NCBI GenBank assembly: GCA_944391215.1
Contig: CALXSR010000037.1
Coordinates: forward strand, 1 to 64,000
DNA: 64,000 nucleotides
Direction of reading: 5' to 3'
Source: an uncultured Clostridia bacterium
Lineage (GTDB): Bacteria; Bacillota; Dehalobacteriia; UBA4068; CALXSR01
Both the position numbers and the translations under genes were made by a program. This document shows, one piece after another, positions 35,022 to 44,079 of the stretch. Position 1 is the first letter of the stretch; the number at the start of each line of letters is the position of its first letter. The notes under the pieces were generated by a model. It searched no databases and was not told where the DNA came from. It saw nothing but the letters and a program-made list of their open reading frames with translations.

Positions 35022-36035
35022 TCATTTTTTATGCTGTCGTTTTTTGCCTAAAAACAGGGTAATTGCACAGAAAAGCAAGATAAATCCCAAGCAGCCAAAA
35101 AATGGATAAATTTTTCCCACCAAAGAGGAAAAATCGCCCAAAAACACAATGGGGAAAGCCAAAGCCGGTATCAGGAAAGCATAATCATGGTTAGCGTAAG
35201 GCAAAAAACGGCTTTGTAACGCATAAGCATTGGCAACAGCAGTTGTTAAAATGGCCGCAGCTAACACCAAAGTATACAGGCAGGCAAAAAAAGGAGAAAT
35301 ACAGGCGGCCAAATAAAAAAAAGGCATTTGATAAGCAGAAGCCTGCGGCATAATCTGCAAAGCCAGCACAAAAATACAACCCAAAAAGCCCAACAGCAAG
35401 CCGCCTAATCCGGCCCACCAAGCTGAGCTACCACTTTGTTTGGCCAAAGGAACCAAAACCGCAAAACAAGAAAAAAAGTTATAGCCTACATAAAGGCCGG
35501 CCTGCCAAAACGCCTGTCCGAAGGAAGCTGCGGTAAAAGGAAAAGCAGAAAGCGCGCTTGTCTGGGAAACCATCACGTTACCGGCTAAAAATAACATCAA
35601 AAACAACATAAAAGGAACCAAAAAAGTATTGGTCATTTGCATGCCCTTTTCCTTGCTTTTTAAGCACAAATACACCAACAGAAAAAAACAAAGATAGCCA
35701 TAAGGCAAAGGAATTTGCAAAGCATCTTGCCCCAAATGCGCAAAACCGGAAAACATAATGCTTAAGGACAAAAGCAAAAATAGCAAACAAATTTTATCAA
35801 TCCATATTGCCAAGGGCCGGGGAAACAGCAAAAACAGCAATTCCTGAAAATCAGCGCAACGATTTTTCCGCGCCAGCAAAACCACGCCGCTGCCCAAAAC
35901 AGCAAATAAAAGGCCGGCAAAAGCCATGGCCAACAGCCCTTTTTCCCCATAGCAAGCAAAAAAAAGCCATAATTCCCGACCGGAAGCAAAGCCCGCGCCA
36001 ATCATCGTACCCAAATAAATGAAAGCCAGTTGCAT
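35022..36035 (-). CDS. YkvI-like membrane transporter (APC superfamily)
   Basis: 337 aa, about ten hydrophobic segments. The opening YLGTMIGAGFASGRELW is the typical unwound first helix of YkvI-type proteins related to amino acid/sodium symporters. Substrate unknown. ATG at 36035 follows AGGGAGG. Divergent from larE. Confidence 0.8.
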   Translation of the reverse strand: MQLAFIYLGTMIGAGFASGRELWLFFACYGEKGLLAMAFAGLLFAVLGSGVVLLARKNRCADFQELLFLLFPRPLAIWIDKICLLFLLLSLSIMFSGFAHLGQDALQIPLPYGYLCFFLLVYLCLKSKEKGMQMTNTFLVPFMLFLMLFLAGNVMVSQTSALSAFPFTAASFGQAFWQAGLYVGYNFFSCFAVLVPLAKQSGSSAWWAGLGGLLLGFLGCIFVLALQIMPQASAYQMPFFYLAACISPFFACLYTLVLAAAILTTAVANAYALQSRFLPYANHDYAFLIPALAFPIVFLGDFSSLVGKIYPFFGCLGFILLFCAITLFLGKKRQHKK

Positions 36036-36137
36036 GCCAAAACCTCCCTTATTGATTCATATGCGAAATTAGCAGGAATTTGCTTATCGTCAAAGAATTA
36101 GTAGTTGTTTCATAAATGGTGGCAAGGAGGATTGGCT

Positions 36138-36956
36138 ATGGTAAAAAAAACAGCGACCAATGATTGGGCCGCTTTAAAAGAGAAACTAGCAGAAAAAGAA
36201 AATTTGGCCATCGCCTTTTCCGGCGGCGCAGATAGCAGCCTGCTTTTGGCGGCAGCAAGTTATATATTGCCAGGAAAAGTAAAAGCCTATACCTGCATTA
36301 CCCCTTTAATGCCTAAAAAAGAGGAAAAAATAGCGGCGGAAATTGCCGAAAAATTACAGGTACCCTGGCAGCCTTTATATTTAAACAATTTAAGCCTCGA
36401 ACAAATTGCCAACAATGCGCCGGATCGCTGTTACCATTGTAAGAAATTTCTATACACCCATATTTTGCAGCAAGCCCAAAAAGACGGCCTGACCACATTA
36501 GCGGAAGGCGTCAATCTTTCCGATCATGGAGAATATCGGCCGGGTTTAAAAGCCGCTGCAGAATTGGGTGTTTTTCAACCTTTTGTGGAATTAGGTTGGC
36601 AAAAAGCACAAATACGGGAACTGTTGCTGAAAATGAATTTAGAAATTGCCGACCGTCCCCCCTCCCCCTGCTTAGCCAGTCGTTTTCCTTATGGGGAACA
36701 ATTAAACCCCATTAAAATAGAAATCATTGCCACCGGGGAAAATTTATTGCATTTAGCCGGGTTTGCGGATTGTCGGATTCGACAACACGGCAAATTAGCC
36801 AGAATTGAGGTACCCATTGAGCAAATGCCGCAACTTTTGGCGCAAAGAGAATATATTGTAAGCCGCTTGTTAAAATTAGGCTTTCAGCATATCTGCTTGG
36901 ATTTGGCCGGTCGCGTAAGCGGCAGTATGGATTATGAAATAAAAAATAAGGAGTGA
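36138..36956 (+). CDS. larE: LarE, ATP-dependent sacrificial sulfur transferase
   Basis: 272 aa PP-loop enzyme (AFSGGADSSLLLAA at about residue 25). It adenylates and then sulfurates the pyridinium carboxylates of the nickel-pincer cofactor. The single Cys in PSPCLASRFPYG is the likely sacrificial sulfur donor, as in Lactobacillus LarE; three-Cys cluster-type variants are not suggested. ATG at 36138 follows AAGGAGG; an upstream in-frame ATG (36105) is ignored. Four bases before larC, so co-transcribed. Confidence 0.93.
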   Translation: MVKKTATNDWAALKEKLAEKENLAIAFSGGADSSLLLAAASYILPGKVKAYTCITPLMPKKEEKIAAEIAEKLQVPWQPLYLNNLSLEQIANNAPDRCYHCKKFLYTHILQQAQKDGLTTLAEGVNLSDHGEYRPGLKAAAELGVFQPFVELGWQKAQIRELLLKMNLEIADRPPSPCLASRFPYGEQLNPIKIEIIATGENLLHLAGFADCRIRQHGKLARIEVPIEQMPQLLAQREYIVSRLLKLGFQHICLDLAGRVSGSMDYEIKNKE

Positions 36957-36960
36957 TAGC

Positions 36961-38150
36961 ATGTTCGCTTATTTTGACGCCACTTTTGGGATCAGCGGCG
37001 ATATGTGTTTGGGCGCTTTGGTCGACGCCGGCGCACCTTTTAACCAAATAAAAGAAATGTTAAGGAAATTGCCCCTGCAAGGTTGGGATATGCAGGAAAG
37101 AAAAGTGCAAAAACATGGGATTGCCGCCACGCAAATAGAAGTGAGCATTCCCCATGAACATGTGCACCGCCATTTGAGCGATATTACCAAAATCATTCGC
37201 CAAGCACAATTCCCCGCGCCCGTGGAGCAAAACTGTTTGGCTATTTTCCAAAACTTAGCGGCGGCCGAAGCAGCCGTACACGGTACGGATATTGAAAAAG
37301 TGCATTTTCATGAAGTAGGCGCTATGGATGCGATTTTAGATATTTGCGGCACGGTTTGCGGTTTGTTTTTACTGGAAATCGACGAAATTATGTGCTCTCC
37401 ATTAGGGCTAGGGCACGGTATGATTGAATGCGCCCACGGCTTAATGCCGGTACCGGCCCCGGCTGTGGTAAAATTATTGGCCGGGAAAAATATCCCGCTT
37501 GCCCCAGATTTACCGGAAGCGGGCGAATTATGCACCCCGACCGGGGCGGCCATTATTACCACATTAGCCGGCTCCTTTGGTTTAAGACCAGCCATGGAAT
37601 TACAAAGCTGCGGTCAGGGCGCTGGTCAAAAAGAATTTTCTTGGCCTAATGTATTACGAATTTATGTGGCTAAAAAAAAACAATAAATGCTGCTTTTCCC
37701 CAAGATACGGTAGCTATCTTAAATTGTAATATTGACGACAGCAACCCGGAATGGCTGGGTTATTGCTATGAATTATGTCAAAAAGCCGGCGCTTTGGATT
37801 TTTTTATTACCCCGGTTACCATGAAAAAAAACCGGCCCGGTTTTTTGTTGGAACTGCTTTGTAAAGTAGAGCAATTAGAAGAAATGGCGCAGCTGCTTTT
37901 CACACATACCACCACCAGCGGCATCCGCTATCGGCTAGAAAACCGTTTTGTGTTACCGCGCTCTTATCGGGAAATTAGCTTGCCCTGGGGCAAGGTACGG
38001 ATAAAACAAAACGGCAGCCAAACGCTTACCACCTATGCCCCCGAATACGAAGATTGCAAAGCGTTGGCTCAAAAAAGCGGACTGCCGTTAAAAACCATTT
38101 ATGCCGCGGCCCTTGCAGCATTGCCAATAGAAGAAAAAAAGATTGATTAG
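36961..38150 (+). CDS. larC: LarC nickel-insertion protein, joined by a -1 frameshift
   Basis: Two frames. 36961-37686 gives the N-terminal part (FDATFGISGDMCLGALVDAG, HFHEVGAMDAILDI). It ends in AKKKQ-stop just after an A9 run (37672-37680). The -1 frame continues TINAAFPQDTVAILNCNIDD, NPEWLGY and the LarC2 core ITPVTMKKNRPGFLLELL to 38150, about 396 aa in all. LarC inserts Ni using CTP, and in Lactobacillus plantarum full-length LarC is known to require programmed frameshifting. The Lys-AAA slippery run fits that. LarB is not in this window. Confidence 0.9.
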
Positions 38151-38208
38151 CCGGTTGATCCAGCAACTGCAACAGTTTTTTATGCTGTAAAAACAGCAAT
38201 CCATCCAT

Positions 38209-38230
38209 CCATCAATTAATTAATTGATGG
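38209..38230. repeat. 22-bp perfect palindrome
   Basis: Centred on AATTAATTAATT with CCATC/GATGG ends, enclosed by AGCAAT/ATTGCT further out. It lacks a T-run, so it may be a protein site or mRNA end rather than a terminator. Confidence 0.6.
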
Positions 38231-38244
38231 AATTGCTTCACTCT

Positions 38245-38419
38245 AGTACCAGCAGCAAGTGCCTTTCGTATTACAAACAAAAGAAAGGCTGATTTTTTGG
38301 TTCAATCCGTCATTACAACAGATTTTGCACGCTTTATGAACAAAAAAGAAAGATTATTTGGATCATCTCAGTACCCGCAACAGGTTCTTTTCGTGTTACA
38401 AATAAAAGAAAGGCTGATT
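38245..38419 (+). repeat. Two 50-base direct repeats upstream of the HAD gene
   Basis: Copies 38245-38294 and 38370-38419 share AGTACC.GCA.CA, then TTTCGT.TTACAAA and AAAAGAAAGGCTGATT, 125 bases apart. They lie in the gene-poor stretch 38151-38512 before the HAD gene. An in-frame extension of that gene crosses the second copy but has no ribosome binding site. Confidence 0.7.
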
Positions 38420-38512
38420 CGCTGGTTTTTGATTTTTATCAATACTTTATTGATAAAGAAGGATTGGCAAACGGAAAATCCACTTGCATTATTTTGCGAT
38501 AAGGAGAAAAAA

Positions 38513-39157
38513 ATGACCTGTCAAGCAATTTTATATGATTTAGATGGCACACTATCCGACAGTTTGCCCCGTATTTTTGAGGCGAATCGCAAAACCTGCC
38601 ACGCTTTAGGAAGACCAGATTTGGCCGAACAAGCCTGCGGTTTGGTGGGTTTACCCTTGGTAACCGCCGGGGAAATTTTACTTGGAAAAGGGTGTGGTGA
38701 TACTTTTTTACGTGCTTATCGGCAAGTTTCCGCTTGTTTACCGCAACCGGAAACCGAACCTTTTATTGGCGTTCCGGAAATGTTATGGGAACTTCATGAA
38801 AAGGGCAAAAAACAAGCGGTGGTTACCGCAAAAAAATGGTTGGGATTGCACAAATCTTTGGCTTGCTTGCACATTGAACATGCAATAGACTTTTTCCTAT
38901 GCGCCGATGATTGTCCTAAATATAAGCCAGATCCGGCCCCCGCTCTTTTGGCCTTGCAAAAGCTCGGCGGAATAGATCCTCAAAAAGCAGTTTTTGTGGG
39001 CGATACCCCTTTTGATATCCAATGCGGACAAAATGCCGGCTGCCAAACAATTGCGGTCTCCTGGGGCATGCCGTTAAACGCCATTTTAAAAAATAGCAAA
39101 CCGGACTATATTGCCTACAGCGTAGCCGAACTTCGCACCCTTTTGCTTACGATATAA
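38513..39157 (+). CDS. HAD-superfamily phosphatase (phosphoglycolate-phosphatase-like)
   Basis: 214 aa. HAD motif I is YDLDGTLSDS (nucleophile Asp), motif II is AVVTAKK, motif III Lys lies in CPKYKPDPAP, and motif IV is VFVGDTPFDIQCG. Cap type 1 with helices at about 20-85. Substrate could be phosphoglycolate, pyrophosphate or another small phosphate ester. ATG at 38513 follows AAGGAG. Confidence 0.88.
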   Translation: MTCQAILYDLDGTLSDSLPRIFEANRKTCHALGRPDLAEQACGLVGLPLVTAGEILLGKGCGDTFLRAYRQVSACLPQPETEPFIGVPEMLWELHEKGKKQAVVTAKKWLGLHKSLACLHIEHAIDFFLCADDCPKYKPDPAPALLALQKLGGIDPQKAVFVGDTPFDIQCGQNAGCQTIAVSWGMPLNAILKNSKPDYIAYSVAELRTLLLTI

Positions 39158-39284
39158 ACAACATAACAAAATAAAGCAAAAGCAACCAAAACCTGATAGA
39201 CGGCAAACACTGCAAACAAAAAAATCTTATTTTTAACGGTCACGTTTCCAAAAACGAATAAATAGAAACAACAGAACCATTTTT

Positions 39285-39313
39285 AAAGTTGCGCGCATAA
39301 CGCAACTTTTTTT
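39285..39313 (+). terminator. Terminator after the HAD gene
   Basis: AAAGTTGCG/CGCAACTTT with seven-base loop and T-run. The stretch 39158-39284 holds no other recognisable feature. Confidence 0.85.
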
Positions 39314-39381
39314 CTTTTTATCCGTCTATATAAACAAGTCCCTAACCAGGACATACCACAAAAGAAAAGGATGAAGGATAA

Positions 39382-40395
39382 ATGAAAAAATTAATTAGCA
39401 CAGCTTTAATCGGCATTATGGTATGCGGATTGGCCCTACCCGCTTTTGGCGAGGAACCTGCCAAGACACCATTCATTTCCCCGGCACCTATCAGCGCCGA
39501 ACAAAAGGAAGAAACTGCCATGATACAAAAAAACCCCTGTTATATTAACACATTTGGCATTTTAAAAGAAGTGGATTGGGAACATAACCGTTTTACCGTA
39601 CAACAGAATACCGATCCGGAACAAACCATTGTTTTTCATGTGAGCGATGATTTTCTTTTGCTAAACAATGAGGACGGCATGCCTTTAGCGAAAGAAGATT
39701 TAAAAGAAGGCTTACGCATTATGGTAAGCCATTCTCCAATTATGACCAAAAGCTTACCGCCGCAAAGCGCCGCTTTTTTAGCCGTCGGCAATATGGAGGA
39801 AAACCAAACCCCGGCTACTTATATTGAAGTAGATAAAGTGATAACCAACGAAAACGGCAGTATTACCGTACTGAATGCCAACGGCGATTTGTTGGTGACA
39901 TTACCCAAAGAAATGCCCATTACCCCTTATTTAACCAAAAACATCGTATCCATACAAGATATCCAACCGGGCAGTAAATTGCTTACTTGGTTTGATATGG
40001 TATTGACAAGTTATCCGGGGCAAACAACTTCCCAAAAAGCAGTGTTGTTCCCCTATGATTACGATGGATATATTATCATCCACCCAAGCGCCCAACAAGT
40101 ATCTATCAATGGGGAGAAAACAGGGATTTCCCTTATGCCAAAAGAGGATGTTTTTTATGTGCCGTTACGCAATGTTGCCGAATCCTTAGGCTTTACGGTT
40201 CACTTCACAAATGCGGAACAAGGCGCTTCTTTACAAAACAGCCAGAAAGAAATTATGATAAGCGGATTAAAAGAAGGGGTGGATAAAATAGGCGAAGTTT
40301 CTTTTAGCGCCCCGATCATTGCGCAAAATGGTTCCTATTGGGTCCCAATTGATTTCTTTTCCCAACTTTGTCAAATTAAGGTGGTAAGCGAATAA
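39382..40395 (+). CDS. Secreted protein with C-terminal stalk domain
   Basis: 337 aa. A signal peptide ending LPAFG is followed by a central beta-rich domain (about 45-220) of a type I cannot name. A copper-amine-oxidase-like domain lies at about 235-335 (FYVPLRNVAESLGFTVHF, SYWVPIDFFSQL). Domain order is reversed relative to the three other stalk-domain proteins in the window. ATG follows AAAGGATG; monocistronic. Confidence 0.8.
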   Translation: MKKLISTALIGIMVCGLALPAFGEEPAKTPFISPAPISAEQKEETAMIQKNPCYINTFGILKEVDWEHNRFTVQQNTDPEQTIVFHVSDDFLLLNNEDGMPLAKEDLKEGLRIMVSHSPIMTKSLPPQSAAFLAVGNMEENQTPATYIEVDKVITNENGSITVLNANGDLLVTLPKEMPITPYLTKNIVSIQDIQPGSKLLTWFDMVLTSYPGQTTSQKAVLFPYDYDGYIIIHPSAQQVSINGEKTGISLMPKEDVFYVPLRNVAESLGFTVHFTNAEQGASLQNSQKEIMISGLKEGVDKIGEVSFSAPIIAQNGSYWVPIDFFSQLCQIKVVSE

Positions 40396-40426
40396 GGCGA
40401 TTCAAGATATGTTTTATCAACCTATA

Positions 40427-40462
40427 AAAAGGAAAGCGCATAATATTGCGCTTTCCTTTTTG
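40427..40462 (+). terminator. Terminator of the stalk-domain gene
   Basis: 14-bp perfect stem AAAAAGGAAAGCGC with its complement, eight-base loop. Confidence 0.9.
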
Positions 40463-40530
40463 GTTTCTTTAAAAATGAAAAAACAGAAAACAGCATAAAA
40501 ATAGTATTTGCAACTGAGATGTTAAAAACA

Positions 40531-40800
40531 GGAAGCGATTTGTTTAGGCAAGAATTACCCCAGCAATACGCCGCAAAAACAAAAACAAGATAACATAACA
40601 TATTTTAAATTATCGGTTATCCAGTTTTTTCAGAAAGCGATTTGTTTGGCAAAAGGTTACCCCAGCGATACGCTTAAAAACAAGGTATCATAGCATATTT
40701 TAAGTTACCGGTTATCCAATCTTTTTCACGAAGCGATTTGTTTGGCTAAAAGTTGCCCCAGCAATACGCCGCAAAAACAAAGAACAAGATGCAATAACAC
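40531..40800. repeat. Degenerate tandem copies of the crcB 3' end
   Basis: The segment GAAGCGATTTGTTTGGC..., with CCCCAGC.ATACGC and AAAAACAA, occurs three times, beginning near 40531, 40633 and 40729 (unit about 102 and 96 bases). The last copy is the true end of crcB. The two outer copies contain stops or shifts and share an extra block around ATTTTAA.TTA.CGGTTATCCA not found in crcB. Confidence 0.8.
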
Positions 40801-41112
40801 ATTGGAAACCGATAAAAGATAAGCGCCTTTTTGCCATAACTGCACACTTTCCAAACTAAAAGTAGAAAAAGTGGTAAAACCACCCAAAAAACCCGTTTGC
40901 AACAAAAGCTGCCATTGTTTGGCCAAACCCATTTTATGGGCAAACAATACAGCAAAAAAACCAATGGCAAAGGAACCTAATAAATTAACAGCAAAAGTAC
41001 CCAAAGGAAATCCCCCTGTTTGCCAGCGATTCCCCAGCATAGTGCAAAAATAACGTAAAATAGAACCCAAAAAGCCGCCGCAACCAACCAACAACCAATT
41101 CAAGTTAAGCAT
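40726..41112 (-). CDS. crcB: CrcB/Fluc fluoride channel
   Basis: 128 aa, four membrane segments. Signature GGFLGSILRYF at the N-terminus, GTFAVNLLGSFAIGF in the second helix, and TGFLGGFTTFSTFSLE with the Phe residues lining the fluoride path. It works as an antiparallel dimer. It overlaps the upstream desulfurase gene by 8 bases. No fluoride riboswitch is seen in front of the operon. Confidence 0.93.
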   Translation of the reverse strand: MLNLNWLLVGCGGFLGSILRYFCTMLGNRWQTGGFPLGTFAVNLLGSFAIGFFAVLFAHKMGLAKQWQLLLQTGFLGGFTTFSTFSLESVQLWQKGAYLLSVSNVLLHLVLCFCGVLLGQLLAKQIAS

Positions 41113-42247
41113 CCCCCTTTGCCAAATGGGCCAAAGCCGCTAAAGAGGCGTCTATCTCTGCCGCCGTATTAAAAAAACCAAAACTAAAACGCAAAGTTCC
41201 TGTTTGCAAGGTACCCAAACTACGATGCGCCAATGGCGCGCAATGCAAACCGGCCCGCACTGCGATTTGGTATTTTTCCTCTAAAAGCATAGCGGCCTTG
41301 GCAACAGCAATTTTTTCCAGCACAATGCTGACAACCGGCGCCCTGGGTATGTCAATCGCAGGTCCAAAACAATGAATACCGGGGATTTGGGACACCCCTT
41401 TTAAAAATTGCTGCGTTAATTGTTGCACATGAGACAAAATCGCTTCTTCTTGCCCTTGCCGCCATTGCAAAGCCGCATGTAAACCAGCAATGCCGGGCAC
41501 ATTGAAAGTGCCGCTTTCTAAATGATCCGGCATAACGGCCGGCTGTTCCGCCTGCATACTAAAACTGCCTGTCCCCCCATACAATAACGGTTGTAGAGGC
41601 TGGGCCGGATTGACATAAAATCCGCCGGTTCCCATAGGGCCATATAATCCTTTATGACCGGGAAAGGCAAAAAAATCAACTGGAATATCCAGCAAGGAAA
41701 AGGGAAGATAACCAGCGCTTTGCGCGGCGTCTACTAAAATACAAATACCTTGCGCATGCGCCCAAGCGGTTAATTCGGCAATAGGGAAAATGGCTCCGCT
41801 GACATTACTGGCTTGCAAGCAAACCAATAGTTTGGTTTGCGGCTTTACTTTTTGCTCCAAATCCTGCCAATCGATACTACCATCCGCTTGAGGGAAGAAT
41901 GGCTCTGCCAGCACTCCTTTATCGGTCATGGCCATCAAAGGTCGCCACACCGCATTGTGTTCATAAGAAGAATACAGCACATGATCTCCAGGTTGTAAAA
42001 ACCCTTGTAAAATCATATTCAATGCCTGCGTAGTATTATTTGTAAAAACAATTTGTTGCGGGTCCGGGGCCCGAAAATAGGCGGCCAATAAATTTCTGGT
42101 TTGCCAAAGCAAAGCGGAACTTTGCAAACTCATGGCATAAGCGCCACGGCCTGGATTTGCCCCATACTGTTGAAAAGAATCGGCCACGGCTTCCCGCACC
42201 ACAGAGGGTTTGGGGAAACTGGTGGCCGCTTGGTCCAAATATATCAT
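41105..42247 (-). CDS. Cysteine desulfurase-like class V aminotransferase
   Basis: 380 aa PLP enzyme of the SufS/Csd group. It starts MIYLDQAATSFPKPSVV; PLP-binding features are VDAAQSAGYLPF and the Schiff-base Lys in FPGHKGLYGPMG. It may deliver sulfur from cysteine, or act as a selenocysteine lyase. No cluster-scaffold gene is adjacent. The ATG at 42247 follows AGGAGG. A parS site lies 12 bases upstream. Confidence 0.85.
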   Translation of the reverse strand: MIYLDQAATSFPKPSVVREAVADSFQQYGANPGRGAYAMSLQSSALLWQTRNLLAAYFRAPDPQQIVFTNNTTQALNMILQGFLQPGDHVLYSSYEHNAVWRPLMAMTDKGVLAEPFFPQADGSIDWQDLEQKVKPQTKLLVCLQASNVSGAIFPIAELTAWAHAQGICILVDAAQSAGYLPFSLLDIPVDFFAFPGHKGLYGPMGTGGFYVNPAQPLQPLLYGGTGSFSMQAEQPAVMPDHLESGTFNVPGIAGLHAALQWRQGQEEAILSHVQQLTQQFLKGVSQIPGIHCFGPAIDIPRAPVVSIVLEKIAVAKAAMLLEEKYQIAVRAGLHCAPLAHRSLGTLQTGTLRFSFGFFNTAAEIDASLAALAHLAKGDA

Positions 42248-42259
42248 ATGCAATCCTCC

Positions 42260-42275
42260 TGTTTCACGTGAAACA
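42260..42275. promoter_or_regulatory. parS site 1
   Basis: Perfect 16-base parS palindrome TGTTTCACGTGAAACA, the ParB-binding site. It lies between parB and the desulfurase gene. Confidence 0.97.
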
Positions 42276-42302
42276 GCATTTTAAAGAGCATAAAAACGGG
42301 AA

Positions 42303-43166
42303 TTAAAATTCTTCTCCCGGCAATAACAGCTCTAAAAGACGGTTTAAATCATCGTTACTATAATAATCCAATACAATATGGCCGCCCTTTTTACCGGGTT
42401 GCACGCTTACTTTGGTACCCAGTTTTTGCCGCAAGCGGACAGAAATTTGTTCTAATTCCGGGTTCACTTGTTTTTTGGCCAGTTTCTTTTTGGCCGCACT
42501 TTGTTCCACTTTCGCCAAAGTTTCCGTTTGCCGTACCGAAAGACCTTCTTCCACCACTTTTTTGGCCAAAGCGATTTGCCGCGCACTGCTATCGGTTAAC
42601 AGCAAAGCTCTTCCATGACCGGCAGAAAGCTTCCCTTCGCGAATCCATTGCTGCACGCTGGGGGGTAAGGATAATAACCGCAAACTGTTAGCCAAATATG
42701 GCCGGCTTTTGCCCAATTTTTGTGCCAACTGCCCCTGACTATAGCCAAATTCATCCAATAACCTTTGATAGGTTTGCGCTTCTTCCAACTGATTTAAGTT
42801 TTCCCTTTGAATATTTTCTATTAAAGCAATGGCCAAACAATCCTTCTCTTCCGGCTTACGAATGATACAGGCAATTTCATTTTTACCCAAACTTTTTACA
42901 GCCCGATACCGCCTTTCGCCGGCGATAATTTGATATTTGCCATCGGCGGTGGGACTCACCAAAATAGGCTGTACCAAACCATATTCTGCAATAGAAACTG
43001 CTAATTCGGCAATTTTTTCCTCATCAAAATCCTGCCGCGGTTGGCTGGGATTGGCTATGACATCTTCCATCGCCACCATTGTTACTTTTTCACGCGCTGT
43101 TATTTCGGGTACTGGTTTATCCGGCAACAAAGCCGATAGCCCTTTACCCAAACCTTTTTTCACCAT
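42303..43166 (-). CDS. parB: Chromosome partitioning protein ParB
   Basis: 287 aa. An N-terminal ParA-interacting segment (KGLGKGLSALLPD) is followed by the CTP-binding boxes (PSQPRQDF, IIAGERRYRAVK). A central HTH that reads parS (YSQGQLAQKLGKSRPYLANS) and a C-terminal dimer domain complete it. It loads and spreads from the two parS sites. Overlaps parA by 23 bases. Confidence 0.96.
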   Translation of the reverse strand: MVKKGLGKGLSALLPDKPVPEITAREKVTMVAMEDVIANPSQPRQDFDEEKIAELAVSIAEYGLVQPILVSPTADGKYQIIAGERRYRAVKSLGKNEIACIIRKPEEKDCLAIALIENIQRENLNQLEEAQTYQRLLDEFGYSQGQLAQKLGKSRPYLANSLRLLSLPPSVQQWIREGKLSAGHGRALLLTDSSARQIALAKKVVEEGLSVRQTETLAKVEQSAAKKKLAKKQVNPELEQISVRLRQKLGTKVSVQPGKKGGHIVLDYYSNDDLNRLLELLLPGEEF

Positions 43167-43920
43167 TGGCCATAACCTCCTTGGCTAATTGTTCATACAC
43201 TTCGGCCCCTTTGGATTTGGGATCGTAAAGCGCAATGGGTTGCCCATAACTGGGCGCTTCTGATAAACGCACATTGCGCGGAATGATGGTAGTAAAAACT
43301 TGATCGCCAAAATAGGCTTTTACTTCTTCCACCACTTGTAAAGAAAGATTGGTCCGGGCATCGAACATGGTAAGCAATACCCCTTCCATCTCCAAATCGG
43401 GATTTAAATGCTTTCTAACAATATCATAAGTATTCATCAACTGGCCCACTCCTTCTAAGGCATAGTACTCGCACTGGATGGGAATTAAAATACTATCGGC
43501 AGCCGCCAAAGCATTTAGGGTCAATAAGCCCAAAGAGGGAGGACAGTCGAATAAAACATAATCGTATTTTTTCTTTACCTCTTTCAAGGCGCGCTTTAAT
43601 TTATTTTCCCGACTAATGGCGGTAACCAATTCAATTTCGGCGCCGGCCAATTGAATGGTGGCCGGCAACAAATCCAAATGCTCAATTTGGGTAGGGATGA
43701 TGACTGCCTCCGCCGGCAAATTATTGATCAGCACATCGTAAATGCAATACTCTAATTTTGCCCGTTCCGCCCCCACCCCACTGGTGGCATTGCCTTGCGG
43801 ATCAATATCCACCAAAAGCACTTTTTGTCCGGCTAAAGCCAAATAAGCGGATAAATTTACCACGGTAGTGGTTTTGGCTACGCCGCCTTTTTGGTTCACT
43901 ACGGCGATAATTCTGGTCAA
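43144..43920 (-). CDS. parA: Chromosome partitioning ATPase ParA (Soj)
   Basis: 258 aa ParA/MinD-type ATPase with a deviant Walker A (KGGVAKTTTV, where Gly-Lys is Ala-Lys), switch I DIDPQGNATSGVG and Walker B DYVLFDCPPSLG. TTG at 43920 gives the classical start MTRIIAVVNQKGG; the ATG at 43932 overlaps the AAAGGA site. Works with ParB in origin segregation and replication control. Confidence 0.95.
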   Translation of the reverse strand: MTRIIAVVNQKGGVAKTTTVVNLSAYLALAGQKVLLVDIDPQGNATSGVGAERAKLEYCIYDVLINNLPAEAVIIPTQIEHLDLLPATIQLAGAEIELVTAISRENKLKRALKEVKKKYDYVLFDCPPSLGLLTLNALAAADSILIPIQCEYYALEGVGQLMNTYDIVRKHLNPDLEMEGVLLTMFDARTNLSLQVVEEVKAYFGDQVFTTIIPRNVRLSEAPSYGQPIALYDPKSKGAEVYEQLAKEVMANGEKRFG

Positions 43921-43952
43921 AAAAAAGCACATCCTTTTGCGGTAAAATTTCC

Positions 43953-43968
43953 TGTTTCACGTGAAACA
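43953..43968. promoter_or_regulatory. parS site 2
   Basis: Second perfect TGTTTCACGTGAAACA, 33 bases upstream of parA. Confidence 0.97.
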
Positions 43969-44079
43969 GACTTGTCTTCTCTATTTTTCTATTATAGCTT
44001 AGCGCGCTATTTTGTACAAGCAGGAAAAGAGTATCTGGCGTCGAACCCTATCATTCATCATTGATAAAAAGGAGCCGCT

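Noticed and set aside
41113-42300. Fluoride riboswitch in front of the crcB operon
   Set aside because: The short interval between parB and the desulfurase gene contains parS but nothing resembling the crcB riboswitch core.
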